A DNA stretch of 64,000 nt from contig NZ_VWOX01000016.1 of the NCBI RefSeq assembly GCF_008629675.1, forward strand, positions 85,734 to 149,733, in the 5' to 3' direction. Origin of the DNA: Roseiconus nitratireducens. GTDB taxonomy: Bacteria > Planctomycetota > Planctomycetia > Pirellulales > Pirellulaceae. Positions 27,758-36,637 of the stretch are shown here, one piece after another. Position 1 is the stretch's first letter. Each line of letters starts with the position of its first letter. Below the pieces are notes generated by a model. It saw nothing but the letters and a program-made list of their open reading frames with translations, did no database searches and was not told the origin of the DNA. The position numbers and the translations under genes are program-made.

Positions 27758-28885
27758 TTGTCCGATCCATCCGTCCCGAACGAAGTGCCGTCGTGGTTGC
27801 AGCCCCTCCGCGATCTGGCCCATCAGTTGGGGTTCGTCAGAATTGGCGTCGCACCGGCGGTTGATTCACAGGGCTACTCCGATTTGGTCCGCTGGATCGA
27901 TCAGGGGTATGCCGCGGACATGGACTATTTCGAAAACCGGCTGCCGGCGTACCGGCATCCCGATGGCGTGATGCCGGGAACCAAGAGCATCATGGTTCTG
28001 GCGTTCCCCTATCCCACGGAGTTGGCTGGCGATTTGCTAGTCGGTCACGGTCAGGTAGCCCGATACGCCTGGCCCGGGGATGACTACCATGACACGATTC
28101 ACGGCAAATTGAAGAAATTGCGGCGGCTGGTGTTGGATGCCGCGCCCGAAACTCGGGTGCGAGGATGCGTTGACACGGCCCCGCTGATGGAACGCGAATT
28201 GGCGATGTTGGCGGGAATCGGTTGGCGTGGGAAAAACACCTTGCTGTTGAATCGAGAAATTGGCAGCTACTTCTTTCTGGCTTGCCTGTTGCTTGATGTC
28301 GATTTGCCCTGCGACGCGCCCCACGACAGCACACACTGCGGGACTTGCACGGCCTGTTTGGACGCGTGTCCCACCGATGCATTTCCGCGTCCCGGCGTGT
28401 TGGATGCCTCGCGATGCATCAGCTACCTCACGATCGAACATCGCGGGCCAATCGATCCCGAATTGCGATCGGGGATGGGGGAGTGGGTATTTGGATGCGA
28501 TGTTTGCCAGGAGGTTTGTCCCTGGAATCGAAAGCCGGCTCGACGTGCCATGTCCCCGGGGTCAATGACTTCCCCGCGGTCAATGCATCCGCTGCGACAG
28601 TTGGACCTTCGTCAGTTTTTTGAAATGGATGATCAGGACTTCCGGGATCGTTTTCGGAAGACGCCGTTGTGGCGTACGCGTCGCCGCGGAATGATGCGAA
28701 ACGCGGCGATTGTTTTTGGGAACCAGCGTGATGCCTCCGCCTTGCCGCTGCTGCGGAAGGCCAGTGCCGATCCAGACCCCGTCGTGGCCGAAGCTTGTCG
28801 TTGGGCGATCGACCAGATCACTTCTGGCGGTTCGGAGTCGACGCTGCCGAGCCGTCGGACCGATGCGACTGGCCAAGACGGTTGA
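27758..28885 (+). CDS. queG: Epoxyqueuosine reductase
   Basis: About 375 residues. Reduces epoxyqueuosine to queuosine in tRNA using cobalamin and two [4Fe-4S] clusters; cytoplasmic. Evidence: LAHQLGFVRIGVAPAVDSQG near the start, WIDQGYAADMDYFENR, RGCVDTAPLMERELAMLAG containing the catalytic aspartate, GWRGKNTLLLNREIGSYFFL, first cluster site CGTCTACLDACPTDAF, second site GCDVCQEVCPWNRK, and a HEAT-like C-terminus (RGMMRNAAIVFGNQRD). There is no ATG near the family start; TTG at 27758 is chosen, GTG at 27785 is possible, and the long extension back to 27491 would overlap the divergent gene. Confidence 0.92.
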   Translation: MSDPSVPNEVPSWLQPLRDLAHQLGFVRIGVAPAVDSQGYSDLVRWIDQGYAADMDYFENRLPAYRHPDGVMPGTKSIMVLAFPYPTELAGDLLVGHGQVARYAWPGDDYHDTIHGKLKKLRRLVLDAAPETRVRGCVDTAPLMERELAMLAGIGWRGKNTLLLNREIGSYFFLACLLLDVDLPCDAPHDSTHCGTCTACLDACPTDAFPRPGVLDASRCISYLTIEHRGPIDPELRSGMGEWVFGCDVCQEVCPWNRKPARRAMSPGSMTSPRSMHPLRQLDLRQFFEMDDQDFRDRFRKTPLWRTRRRGMMRNAAIVFGNQRDASALPLLRKASADPDPVVAEACRWAIDQITSGGSESTLPSRRTDATGQDG

Positions 28886-30446
28886 ACATCGCTTGCGCCT
28901 CGCTCGGACGGAGCGATGCGAGTGGTCGAAATCGATCTGGCATCGAAACCGACTGCCACCATTGATCGGTCGGGACGCGCCAGGCAGACGGCGGAAGTGG
29001 ACCGGGATCCTGGCTGACCCAATCGTCGCTGAACCACCCGCGACGTGCTTCGGCCAGGTCGGTGTCGGGGTCAATCATCAGCCGGGCGGGTCGGCCATTG
29101 AGCGAGACCAGGGCCAGCGCGTAAATGCGTGGCCGTTCGGTCGCGAATGATGCAGCAAGTCGTCGGATTTCGTTTGCAGCCTGGCGAATCAGCTCTGGAT
29201 CACGCGGCGCCCGTTGGAGTTGATTGGGGGACATCACCAAACCACCCGGGACAAACAGGTAGTCGGCTTCGGTTTCGATTTTGAACCACAGCAGTGTCTG
29301 CTTGTGACGCAACATCATCCGCCACGCAAAACGCTGTCCGCGTTCATTCCAGCTGGGATTGCCCGGCAGCAACCAGGGACGCAAGGGCAGCAACAATTGG
29401 ATCGCCACATAACCGATCGCCAACCATTGACCGGCACGGGAGACCACCCCGGTGTGCCGAATCTTGTTGGCGTTATTCCGCCCCAAATCCGATCGATCGG
29501 TTGCCAATGCCGCGGCACTCTCCGTGTCGGTCGTCTGGTCCAGATCAGGCTGGTCGGCGGAGACCAGACGCAGACGTGCCATCCATTCGACGACTGACTC
29601 GATGGGGAAAAAGACGAACAGCGTGGCGATCATGAACCATGGAAAAACTCCGATCTGAAAGATCGTTGCGTTGGTCAAATGAAAAAGCAGCGCTGCGGCG
29701 ATCGCGACCGGACGGGTTCGTCTGAAGTACAGCCCCGGAACGACCAGCAGATCGAACAGGAACCCACCCCACGCCATCACGATGGCCGAAATAGGAAGCG
29801 AGAACAGCGGACCAATGATCGGCGTGTCGATCCGCGAATCCACGAACAATCCGGCCGGCTGACCGGCTAGCCAATCGGAATCCAACTTGGCGATTGCCCC
29901 AAACACATAGGGCAGGCCCAGTTGAAATCGAACCAACCACCACTGCCAGCGCGGCATGGTCGTTGACGCGGCTGCGGATCGACCACCCCATCGTAAGCGG
30001 TCGATCGAATAGGCACGTCCGCAGGGCAGGAAGACGCATAGCATTGCCGTGCAGCCCAGCAAATACTCGTGATTGTTGTACAGCTGGCGCTCAACGAGCA
30101 GCACGTAAGCCATGGAGGTGGCCAGCGTCAGCGCGCTCAGCCGGGTCAGAAACCCGAGAACGAAGAAAGATGCCGCCAGCCGCGTGACTTGGAAGTGCCA
30201 CCAGATGCCGTCTCCGGGCCACAATCGAACCCATTCGAATCCGGCATACTTGAAAAGCATTGCCGGATCGACGAACAGGATACGCCAGCGATCTTCGGCC
30301 AGAAAGCTGCTGGCCCAGACGAAGAAGGTGACGCCCAGCACCACGCGTAGCAGTGCCAGGGGCGCCAGGGAAACCTGATCCGACGCGGCTGCGGTCAGGC
30401 GTTCAGTTGTCGATCGCACCGCCGGTGGGATCAATTTCGATGACAT
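28818..30446 (-). CDS. Vitamin K-dependent gamma-carboxylase-like (HTTM) membrane protein
   Basis: 542 residues from the ATG at 30444-30446. Membrane helices fill residues 25-290. Family hallmarks of the VKG-carboxylase/HTTM group: DPAMLFKYAGFEWVRLW near 60, LYNNHEYLLGCTAMLCVFLP near 122-140, YVFGAIAKLDSDWLAG near 180-195, in which Lys187 aligns with the catalytic lysine of human GGCX, and FHLTNATIFQIGVFPWFMI near 255-273. The C-terminal 240 residues are soluble. The start lies 44 bp inside the upstream gene, so the two are coupled; GTG at 30422 is an alternative. Its 3' end overlaps that of queG on the other strand by 68 bp. Substrate unknown. Confidence 0.85.
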   Translation of the reverse strand: MSSKLIPPAVRSTTERLTAAASDQVSLAPLALLRVVLGVTFFVWASSFLAEDRWRILFVDPAMLFKYAGFEWVRLWPGDGIWWHFQVTRLAASFFVLGFLTRLSALTLATSMAYVLLVERQLYNNHEYLLGCTAMLCVFLPCGRAYSIDRLRWGGRSAAASTTMPRWQWWLVRFQLGLPYVFGAIAKLDSDWLAGQPAGLFVDSRIDTPIIGPLFSLPISAIVMAWGGFLFDLLVVPGLYFRRTRPVAIAAALLFHLTNATIFQIGVFPWFMIATLFVFFPIESVVEWMARLRLVSADQPDLDQTTDTESAAALATDRSDLGRNNANKIRHTGVVSRAGQWLAIGYVAIQLLLPLRPWLLPGNPSWNERGQRFAWRMMLRHKQTLLWFKIETEADYLFVPGGLVMSPNQLQRAPRDPELIRQAANEIRRLAASFATERPRIYALALVSLNGRPARLMIDPDTDLAEARRGWFSDDWVSQDPGPLPPSAWRVPTDQWWQSVSMPDRFRPLASLRPSEAQAMFNRLGQSHRSDGSAASTPNRQK

Positions 30447-32166
30447 CCGCGGCCGCGTTGGGCTGTCGTGCCGCCGCAGGCGGTTGAGCTCCGGCAGCCG
30501 GCGGCTGATTGCCCGCTGCGGGAGGAGCCAGGTCCGCTTCGGGTGCCGCGGGTTGCAGCAGCGGATTGAAGTCGTCGCCAGGCATGCCTGCGTTGACGGC
30601 AATTTGGCCGCGAGCAAGCGCCTTCAGCGTTTCGACTTCGGTTTCCAAAGCGCGAATGAATGCCGGTCGGGTTCCGATCGTGTCATCGTTCAATCCCGTG
30701 AAAACGGTGTTGATCGAATCCAACCACTCTTGGACAACATCGGCCGATTCCGGAGGCGTCGCCGCGTACAGGCCGCCCTTGGGTTCGATCGCGGTCGGAT
30801 CTTCGCCCAAACTGCCCTGACCGGTCACGCCGCGCAGAACCTGTTCCATGATGAAGTTGAGACGCTTGCGGGTGGCCAGGATTTCCGGCGGCTGTTTGGG
30901 CTTCGGTCGAGCCATGCCCATACCCATGCCCATCATCATCATCTCACTCATCATGTCGGACTCGCCGCCCATGTCCATTTCGCTCATCATGTCCATTTCG
31001 CTCATCATTTCCATTTCGCTTCCGTACGAGTCTTCCATTCCCATGCCCGGCATGACGCGTTTGGTCGTGTCTTCCTCCTGGTTGACCCGCAAGAACTTTT
31101 CAGGTTCTGGCGGCTGCTTGCGAGCGACTTGTTGCTTGTCCATTCCCTTCAGCCGTGCGAGTTCCTCTTCATAGGCTTTCAGGATTCGGGCGGACCAGTT
31201 CTGCAGAACTTTGTCCGTTTCCACCTCGTCGGCGTTGATGTTCTTGGCCAAGTTGCCGATCGCTGCCGCGGAGTGCAGGGCAATCAGATCCAGGCTGTTT
31301 TCGTCGGTGCTGATGCTGACCAACTGTTTGCCCAGCGTCTCATCGGGCTTCAGGTTCGTCAGGATGCTGACGGCGTAACGCTGCAGGTAGGCGTGGGCCA
31401 GATCATCGCGTCCGGTCGGGGCCGGCGACTCCAACAACTGAGTCATTGCGTCCGTTAACTGCGTCTTCAAATTGGCGTCGATCTCGCTGGCCGGCGTGTA
31501 CCGCACGAATTTCTCGATGCCGTACAGGGCGGCACCACGCACGCCGTCGGGAGCACTTTCGTCCAGGTAGATCGGCAGCAAGTCCGAAAGCACGAAACCA
31601 TAGGGTCGTGGGACGGTGCCGCGCTGAGACTGCGGTGCCAGGTTGGCGATGAACAGAATGGCGTTGATCCGCGCCGGCGGCTGGTAGTTGCCTTGGGCGA
31701 TCGGCTTCAGTCCCTTGTAGGACCAGGTCAGCAAGTTTCGGGAGCCCGGAGCCCGCGATCGGACCGAACGTTCCAGCAACGTCCGCACGTCCGTCATCAA
31801 TTCGGTGATCATGGGGACCGCGTCGGGCTGCGTGATTTTGGCAGGCACGTAACGCTCGAAGTAGAACCTGGCGGTATTCTCGCGACGGCCTTCAAAGGCA
31901 CTCAGGTCTCGGGTCGTTGCGTAGGCGGCGGCTTCCCGCTGCATCAATTTCAGATTGTCATCCAGCCGTTGCTCGACAGGCAGCGTGTCATATGTGGCAT
32001 TCTGTCCGGACGCGTGGACCGCCGTCAGCACGGCAAAGGCCACAGCGAAAAACGCGGCAAGCAAACGCAGCCAAGTCAGACGACGGGTTTCAAATTCGTC
32101 AACGTGGGCGACCGCCGTCGTGACGGTCCGACTGTGAGAAGAATTGTCGCTAGGCTGTCGTGTCAT
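30403..32166 (-). CDS. Membrane-anchored HEAT-like protein with Met-rich tract
   Basis: 587 residues from the ATG at 32164-32166; 39 Cys/Pro-rich residues of upstream open frame are left out. One membrane segment (WLRLLAAFFAVAFAVLTAVHA, about 31-51) acts as a signal anchor. Residues 60-370 are helical and HEAT-like, with ARINAILFIANLAPQSQRG and GVRGAALYGIEKFVRYTPA. At about 400-435 is a methionine/acidic tract (repeated MSEMDM followed by SEMMMMGMGMGMARP), which could bind copper or silver. A helical block follows, then a Pro/Ala/Gln-rich tail. Overlaps the gamma-carboxylase-like gene by 44 bp. No family recognised. Confidence 0.8.
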   Translation of the reverse strand: MTRQPSDNSSHSRTVTTAVAHVDEFETRRLTWLRLLAAFFAVAFAVLTAVHASGQNATYDTLPVEQRLDDNLKLMQREAAAYATTRDLSAFEGRRENTARFYFERYVPAKITQPDAVPMITELMTDVRTLLERSVRSRAPGSRNLLTWSYKGLKPIAQGNYQPPARINAILFIANLAPQSQRGTVPRPYGFVLSDLLPIYLDESAPDGVRGAALYGIEKFVRYTPASEIDANLKTQLTDAMTQLLESPAPTGRDDLAHAYLQRYAVSILTNLKPDETLGKQLVSISTDENSLDLIALHSAAAIGNLAKNINADEVETDKVLQNWSARILKAYEEELARLKGMDKQQVARKQPPEPEKFLRVNQEEDTTKRVMPGMGMEDSYGSEMEMMSEMDMMSEMDMGGESDMMSEMMMMGMGMGMARPKPKQPPEILATRKRLNFIMEQVLRGVTGQGSLGEDPTAIEPKGGLYAATPPESADVVQEWLDSINTVFTGLNDDTIGTRPAFIRALETEVETLKALARGQIAVNAGMPGDDFNPLLQPAAPEADLAPPAAGNQPPAAGAQPPAAARQPNAAADVIEIDPTGGAIDN

Positions 32167-32692
32167 AACGAATCCGTTGTTGCAGGTTTGCAATTGATTG
32201 CAGAGAGGAGAGGCGGCGTCGCTGGGAAAGCACAGGGTCGCTGGTACAGCAGGGCATCCGCTATTGCCCACACCGCCGCCCATGATTTGATCGATCAGAT
32301 CACCGCCGTGCGTATTATCCTACGATTTGCACAATCGCGTCAAATAAAATTAGCGAGCAAAACCGCTGGGATCCCACGAAAAGGTGACTTTTCCCTAATG
32401 CTGGACCGATTCTCCGGCTTTTGGGTGATCGCGGACCGAAGACTGGAAACCTGTGCAGAAGCTTGATGCCCGTCATTGGGACGACGCGACCGCCGGATCC
32501 TACGCGTTGTTGCGCTTGATCGACTCAATCGGTGGTGCAGATTGGCTGAAGGATCGCGAGGATTTGACGGAAAACACCAGATGGCCAGTTGGAGCTCACC
32601 GAAGCGTCGCTTTGCTCTCCGCCGTCTGGCGACGGCAGCTACTACATCGCGCCCGGGATGAGCATACGGACGTCGGCCACCAGGTGCCTCGA
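32167..32692. other. Intergenic region, 526 bp
   Basis: Lies upstream of the Met-rich gene and past the 3' end of tRNA-Glu. No gene is convincing. At 32621-32636 GCCGTC-TGGC-GACGGC is a reverse-orientation copy of the GCCA-loop hairpin and may end tRNA transcription. Confidence 0.5.
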
Positions 32693-32765
32693 TACCCCCT
32701 GCCCGATTCGAACGAGCGTTTCCAGGCGGAAAGCCTGGCGTCCTGGGCCACTAGACGAAGGGGGC
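32693..32765 (-). tRNA. tRNA-Glu (UUC)
   Basis: 73 nt on the minus strand, G1 at 32765. Acceptor GCCCCCT/AGGGGGT pairs with a G1-U72 wobble, as in plastid and cyanobacterial tRNA-Glu; D arm GTCTAGTGGCCCAGGAC; anticodon arm CCAGG-CTTTCCG-CCTGG with anticodon TTC; T arm GCTCG-TTCGAAT-CGGGC; discriminator A. CCA is not encoded. Confidence 0.95.
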
Positions 32766-33397
32766 GCTATGCGACGCACTGGATCGACGCGAAGTGCGGG
32801 ACCCGATTTCAGCCGCCGGCGTTAAACGCAGCAAAGCTGCGCTCGCCAGACCGGCGAATCCAGATAGCGAAACCGTTACCGGTTGAGGCGCATGTTTCCA
32901 CGGCCGCAAACAGCGGTGGGCTGCAATTCCCGTAGCATGACAATTCTTGCCCGATTCACCAAGCGGGTCAGCCGGCGAGCGGGCAGGTGGTTGGCGTGCC
33001 CCTAGTGCGTGGCCTGCAAAAACCTGCGATTTTCTGCTTTTTGTCAACTAAACCCGCCCTATCAAGGGCGCACTGGGGTTCAAACGTTCGTTAGACTGGA
33101 GCTGGCGATTCCGGGGAAACCCGGTGAGCACCGTCGGCGATCTGCCCGGTCCATTCGGCGGTGGACATTGCAGCAAGGGTGTCGGAGCGTGGCCCGGTCG
33201 GGAGCGATTCTGAATGCCTGCAAATGCTGGCCATCGCGGATCAAGAATCCATCGGATGCTGGAACAGGAATTCGGCAGCGGGGAGACCGTCGGGTGCGAA
33301 TCATCGCTCGAGAAATGGGGCCGCCGACACGGGGATGTCGGCTGGATTTGGTTGAATCGAAGGAAACGTCCCGCCAAAGATTCGAGGTCTGGCAAAT
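32766..33397. other. Intergenic region, 632 bp
   Basis: Upstream of tRNA-Glu (so it should hold its promoter, on the minus strand) and of the GYF-like gene. I see no domain-bearing frame and no array; only AGCTGCGCTCGCCAGAC near 32840 recalls the hairpin repeats. Confidence 0.4.
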
Positions 33398-33631
33398 ATG
33401 TCGGCACAATGGTTCTACATGACCAGCGGTTGGTTGAGAAAGTCTCACCGCGTCGGCCCGATCTCCGAGGCAGATCTGCTGGAACGAATTGAAAAGGGCC
33501 AGATTGCGCCCGAGACGCTCGTTCAGAGCAGCAAGACGCGGAACAAATGGATACCGATGAACAAGGTCGGTCCCGCGATGGCCGCCTGGAAACGGTCCCA
33601 TCCCGAAGCCGCCGATCAGACCGCCGACTGA
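33398..33631 (+). CDS. GYF_2/DUF4339-like small protein
   Basis: 77 residues. QWFYMTSGWLRKSHRVGPIS at residue 4 onward, then EADLLERIEKGQIAPETLVQ and KWIPMNKVGP match the GYF_2 (DUF4339) pattern, in which an aromatic-rich fold binds peptides. In bacteria the domain is usually attached to membrane proteins; here it stands alone 19 bp or more before a membrane protein gene, so the two may be expressed together. No signal peptide. Confidence 0.8.
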   Translation: MSAQWFYMTSGWLRKSHRVGPISEADLLERIEKGQIAPETLVQSSKTRNKWIPMNKVGPAMAAWKRSHPEAADQTAD

Positions 33632-33650
33632 CGGAGCGGCTGGGGAGCAC

Positions 33651-36050
33651 TTGCCAGCCGGTTGCCGAACTCGCTTCGTCGCTGTTGTCGCCTCAGTGAT
33701 CCCGCGGCGAGCTTCTCGCGTCGACTTGTGCCGGATCGATCGTCGCCTGCTACGATGGACCCGGTGTGATTCCGGTGCCGGTCCTTCAGGGTGGCGTTTC
33801 TGTGGTTTGACTCGTCTCGCAGGCTTCCGCTTGGCCAATCGTCCTCAAGCTGCTGACTACGCCGCAATCGGTGTCGCGCCGGTCCTGATCTTCTTGATGA
33901 TCAGCAGCCTGGCGAATTTCTTCGTGATGATCTTCTATCAGGGAAGCTACGGGGATCGGGTCTTCTACCTGATCTTGTGCTACACGATGGGCGCGGTGTC
34001 GTTGGCGCGATTGGTCATCGAACAGGACCGCGCCTACACCGCGGGATACGCGATCGGTCTGGGGGCCGCGGCACTGTTTGTGATGTCGCGTTTCCTGGGA
34101 TCGCCGATCTTCGTCCTCGGCCTGGTGCTGTTGATCGGCTACCTCGCCGACCGCATCGTCCATGACTGCACGTTGATCGATGAAACGGTGGATGCCAGCG
34201 GAGAAGGGTTGATCGACCGCGGACTGGACGAGGCGGGGGTGTGGATGGGACAGCACCGGAGCGCGAGGGGAGGCCAACCGGAGGCCACGGCGGTCACGGC
34301 GGTCACCGAGGACGCGGTGAGTGAAGATACACGACGGCGACGGCGGCGATCTCATCAGCCGGGACGGACCGTGTTCCTGCTGGCGTTGGCCGCATTGCCG
34401 TTGTTCGGGATCGGACAATTCATGCTGCGCAACCATCCCACGATGTGGGCGCGGGCGCAGCTGATGCTCGCCCTGTACCTGTTTTCCAGCCTGTCCCTGC
34501 TGGTCACGACAAGCTTCCTGAACCTTCGCCGGTATTTGCGGCAGCGCCACGTGGAGATGCCACAGAACGTCACGGTGGCTTGGTTGGCCGGAGGAATCGG
34601 GCTGGTCGCCGCGCTTTTGTTGCTGGCCTATTTGGCGCCGCTTCCCGGCAGCACCATCGCCGGCATCGACGTGCCGAAATTCTTGAAGACCGATCCGCAG
34701 ACCGCCAGCAATTACGGGTGGGGGAACGAAGGTGCCGAGAAATCGGAGGACTCCGCGGACGCGCAATCCGGCGGTGAGCTTCGATCCAAATCGCAAGACA
34801 CCCGCGGGTCGGGGCAAAACCAGAACCCGTCCGGAGGCCAATCCGGTTCCGGGAAAGACGGCGGAGAATCACCGTCAGGTCAGGGAGACAAAGCGGCGTC
34901 GAATCCTTCCGGTCAGAGTGACATGGGCGGCCAGGATTCGTCGTCGGGCCAGCCGTCGCAATCCCAATCGGGAAAGTCTCAATCAGGACAGTCTCAATCA
35001 GGACAGTCTCAATCAGGACAGTCTCAATCAGGACAGTCTCAATCAGGACAGTCTCAGTCGGGACAGTCTCAATCAGGACAGTCTCAGTCGGGGCAGTCTC
35101 AGTCGGGGCAGTCTCAGTCGGGGCAGTCTCAGTCGGGGCAGTCTCAGTCGGGGCAGTCTCAGTCGGGGCAGTCCCAGTCGGGGCAGTCCCAGTCGGGAGA
35201 GTCTCAGTCGGGAGAGTCTCAGTCCCCGACCGATCAATCCGATTCGGACTCCTCTTCGTCCGGTTCCAAGTCTGGCGACCGGGAGTCGGATTCGGGAGAC
35301 CCGAGAAATCAAGGCAAGCCTGATGCGGACGAGTCACGTGATTCGAATAGCAATGGCAACGAGACGAATCGGAACGAGGGTGATGAAGACGGAGGACGGG
35401 ATGCACGGACCGCCGACCCACGGCCCGCTCAATCAAACGAACAGGCAAACAGCGAAGCTCCCTCGGAATCTTCATCGCCGTCCGGTGGCGGGTTCAATCC
35501 GCTGCAAAGTGTGCTACCGGCCCTGGGCGGACTGCTGCGACTGCTCATCTTTGCCGTGTTGATCACCATCGTCGCCGTGTACCTGTATCGGATGCGCGAT
35601 GCGATCCTTGCCTGGTGGCGCTCGTTGATGGCGGGCAGAGGTGCGGAGAAACCCAGCGAAGAGCTCGACGTTCACGCGGGACTGCCGCAACGCGTCTTGA
35701 AACCGTTCTCCGCGTACGTCAATCCAATCGGACGCGAGTCGGATCCTCGCCGAGTCGTGGTCATCACGTTTCAAGCATTCGAAGCCTGGAGCCGCGAGCA
35801 GGGGTGGCCACGGCAACCGCAGGAGACGCCGGCCGAGTTTGTCGATCGCTTACGCCGTTGGTCCAAGCAACCGACACATCCAGCCTCGGTGCTTCAGTCA
35901 GTCGAAGCGGAAGTGGGGCGGATGGGGGCCGCGTACGATCGCGTCGTTTACGGACGGACGATGGCGCGTCAGAAGGATTTGGAAGCGGCGGAGCGGTTGT
36001 GGGGTTTGATGCAACGGGCACCGGTTCCGCAGACCGTCGCGTCGCCGTAG
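33651..36050 (+). CDS. Multi-pass membrane protein with QSGQS repeat tract and DUF4129-like tail
   Basis: The frame is 799 codons, but the first 50 or so residues are Arg/Cys-rich; a TTG at 33807 just before the first membrane block is a better start. Numbering from 33651: membrane helices at about 71-98, 100-120, 125-165 and, after a basic loop, 240-262, 268-290 and 310-335. Residues 350-610 are a Ser/Gln/Gly/Asp-rich linker holding 17 five-residue repeats (QSGQS, residues 439-523). A further helix (LLRLLIFAVLITIVAVYLY) precedes a cytoplasmic-type DUF4129-like domain (RVVVITFQAFEAWSREQGW, TPAEFVDRLRRWSKQP, ERLWGLMQRA). DUF4129 often accompanies transglutaminase-like proteins. Function unknown. 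Confidence 0.78.
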   Translation: MPAGCRTRFVAVVASVIPRRASRVDLCRIDRRLLRWTRCDSGAGPSGWRFCGLTRLAGFRLANRPQAADYAAIGVAPVLIFLMISSLANFFVMIFYQGSYGDRVFYLILCYTMGAVSLARLVIEQDRAYTAGYAIGLGAAALFVMSRFLGSPIFVLGLVLLIGYLADRIVHDCTLIDETVDASGEGLIDRGLDEAGVWMGQHRSARGGQPEATAVTAVTEDAVSEDTRRRRRRSHQPGRTVFLLALAALPLFGIGQFMLRNHPTMWARAQLMLALYLFSSLSLLVTTSFLNLRRYLRQRHVEMPQNVTVAWLAGGIGLVAALLLLAYLAPLPGSTIAGIDVPKFLKTDPQTASNYGWGNEGAEKSEDSADAQSGGELRSKSQDTRGSGQNQNPSGGQSGSGKDGGESPSGQGDKAASNPSGQSDMGGQDSSSGQPSQSQSGKSQSGQSQSGQSQSGQSQSGQSQSGQSQSGQSQSGQSQSGQSQSGQSQSGQSQSGQSQSGQSQSGQSQSGQSQSGESQSGESQSPTDQSDSDSSSSGSKSGDRESDSGDPRNQGKPDADESRDSNSNGNETNRNEGDEDGGRDARTADPRPAQSNEQANSEAPSESSSPSGGGFNPLQSVLPALGGLLRLLIFAVLITIVAVYLYRMRDAILAWWRSLMAGRGAEKPSEELDVHAGLPQRVLKPFSAYVNPIGRESDPRRVVVITFQAFEAWSREQGWPRQPQETPAEFVDRLRRWSKQPTHPASVLQSVEAEVGRMGAAYDRVVYGRTMARQKDLEAAERLWGLMQRAPVPQTVASP
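34965..35219 (+). repeat. 15-bp tandem repeat inside the membrane protein gene, 17 units
   Basis: Seventeen head-to-tail units of CAATCAGGACAGTCT/CAGTCGGGGCAGTCT. Substitutions are nearly all synonymous: CAA/CAG for Gln, TCA/TCG for Ser and GGA/GGG for Gly alternate, while the peptide QSGQS is kept; the last two units change Gln to Glu. The first unit has Lys in place of Gln. Confidence 0.95.
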
Positions 36051-36080
36051 CCGCGTCGGGAAGGAAGAAGGCGGGCGGCG

Positions 36081-36472
36081 CGAAGCCCCTCGTTCCCAGG
36101 CTCCCGCCTGGGAACGCACTGCATCGCTGGCTCTGCCAGCTCTCCCCAACCATCACAACCAATTCCGTCGCGCACTGAGTTGGCCCGAGTGTTGGCAGTG
36201 AGCACTCACCTCCGTCGGGCGACGGTGGCTACGTCGGGCGAAGCCCCTCGTTCCCAGGCTCCCGCCTGGGAACGCGCTGCATCGCTGGCTCTGCCAGCTC
36301 TCCCCAACCATCAGAACCATTTCCGTCGCGCACTGAGTTGGCCCGAGTGTTGGCAGTGAGCACTCACCACCGTCGGGCGACGGTGGCTACGTCGGGCGAA
36401 GCCCCTCGTTCCCAGGCTCCCGCCTGGGAACGCGCTGCATCGCTGGCTCTGCCAGCTCCCCCCAACCATCGC
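36081..36472 (+). repeat. Palindrome-rich tandem array A, about 2.5 units
   Basis: Unit starts at 36081, 36239 and 36398 (periods 158 and 159 bp; third unit truncated). Each unit opens with CGAAGCCCCT then the hairpin CGTTCCCAGGC-TCCC-GCCTGGGAACG, followed by GGCTCTGCCAGC and, in full units, AGTGAGCACTCACC. The intergenic stretch 36051-36637 contains nothing else coding. Confidence 0.9.
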
Positions 36473-36637
36473 CGCCGTCTGGCTTCAGACGCTCATCAGC
36501 AACGTCACCGAGCGTGGTCTTGCCGCTGTCCGACCTTCGTCCGTGATCCCGCCCCGCGGTCGCCGGCAATCGCGTACACTTGGTACGAATCCCGGCTCAG
36601 CCCGCCGACATCATCCCGACACGATCAACCGTTCTGC

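Noticed and set aside
34732..35562. 276-residue frame rich in Ser-Leu-Asn-Gln-Asp repeats
   Set aside because: It is the +1 frame of the QSGQS tandem repeat inside the membrane protein gene.
36338..36637. N-terminal extension of the lipoprotein gene
   Set aside because: It is read through array A; the ATG at 36638 starts a proper lipoprotein leader.
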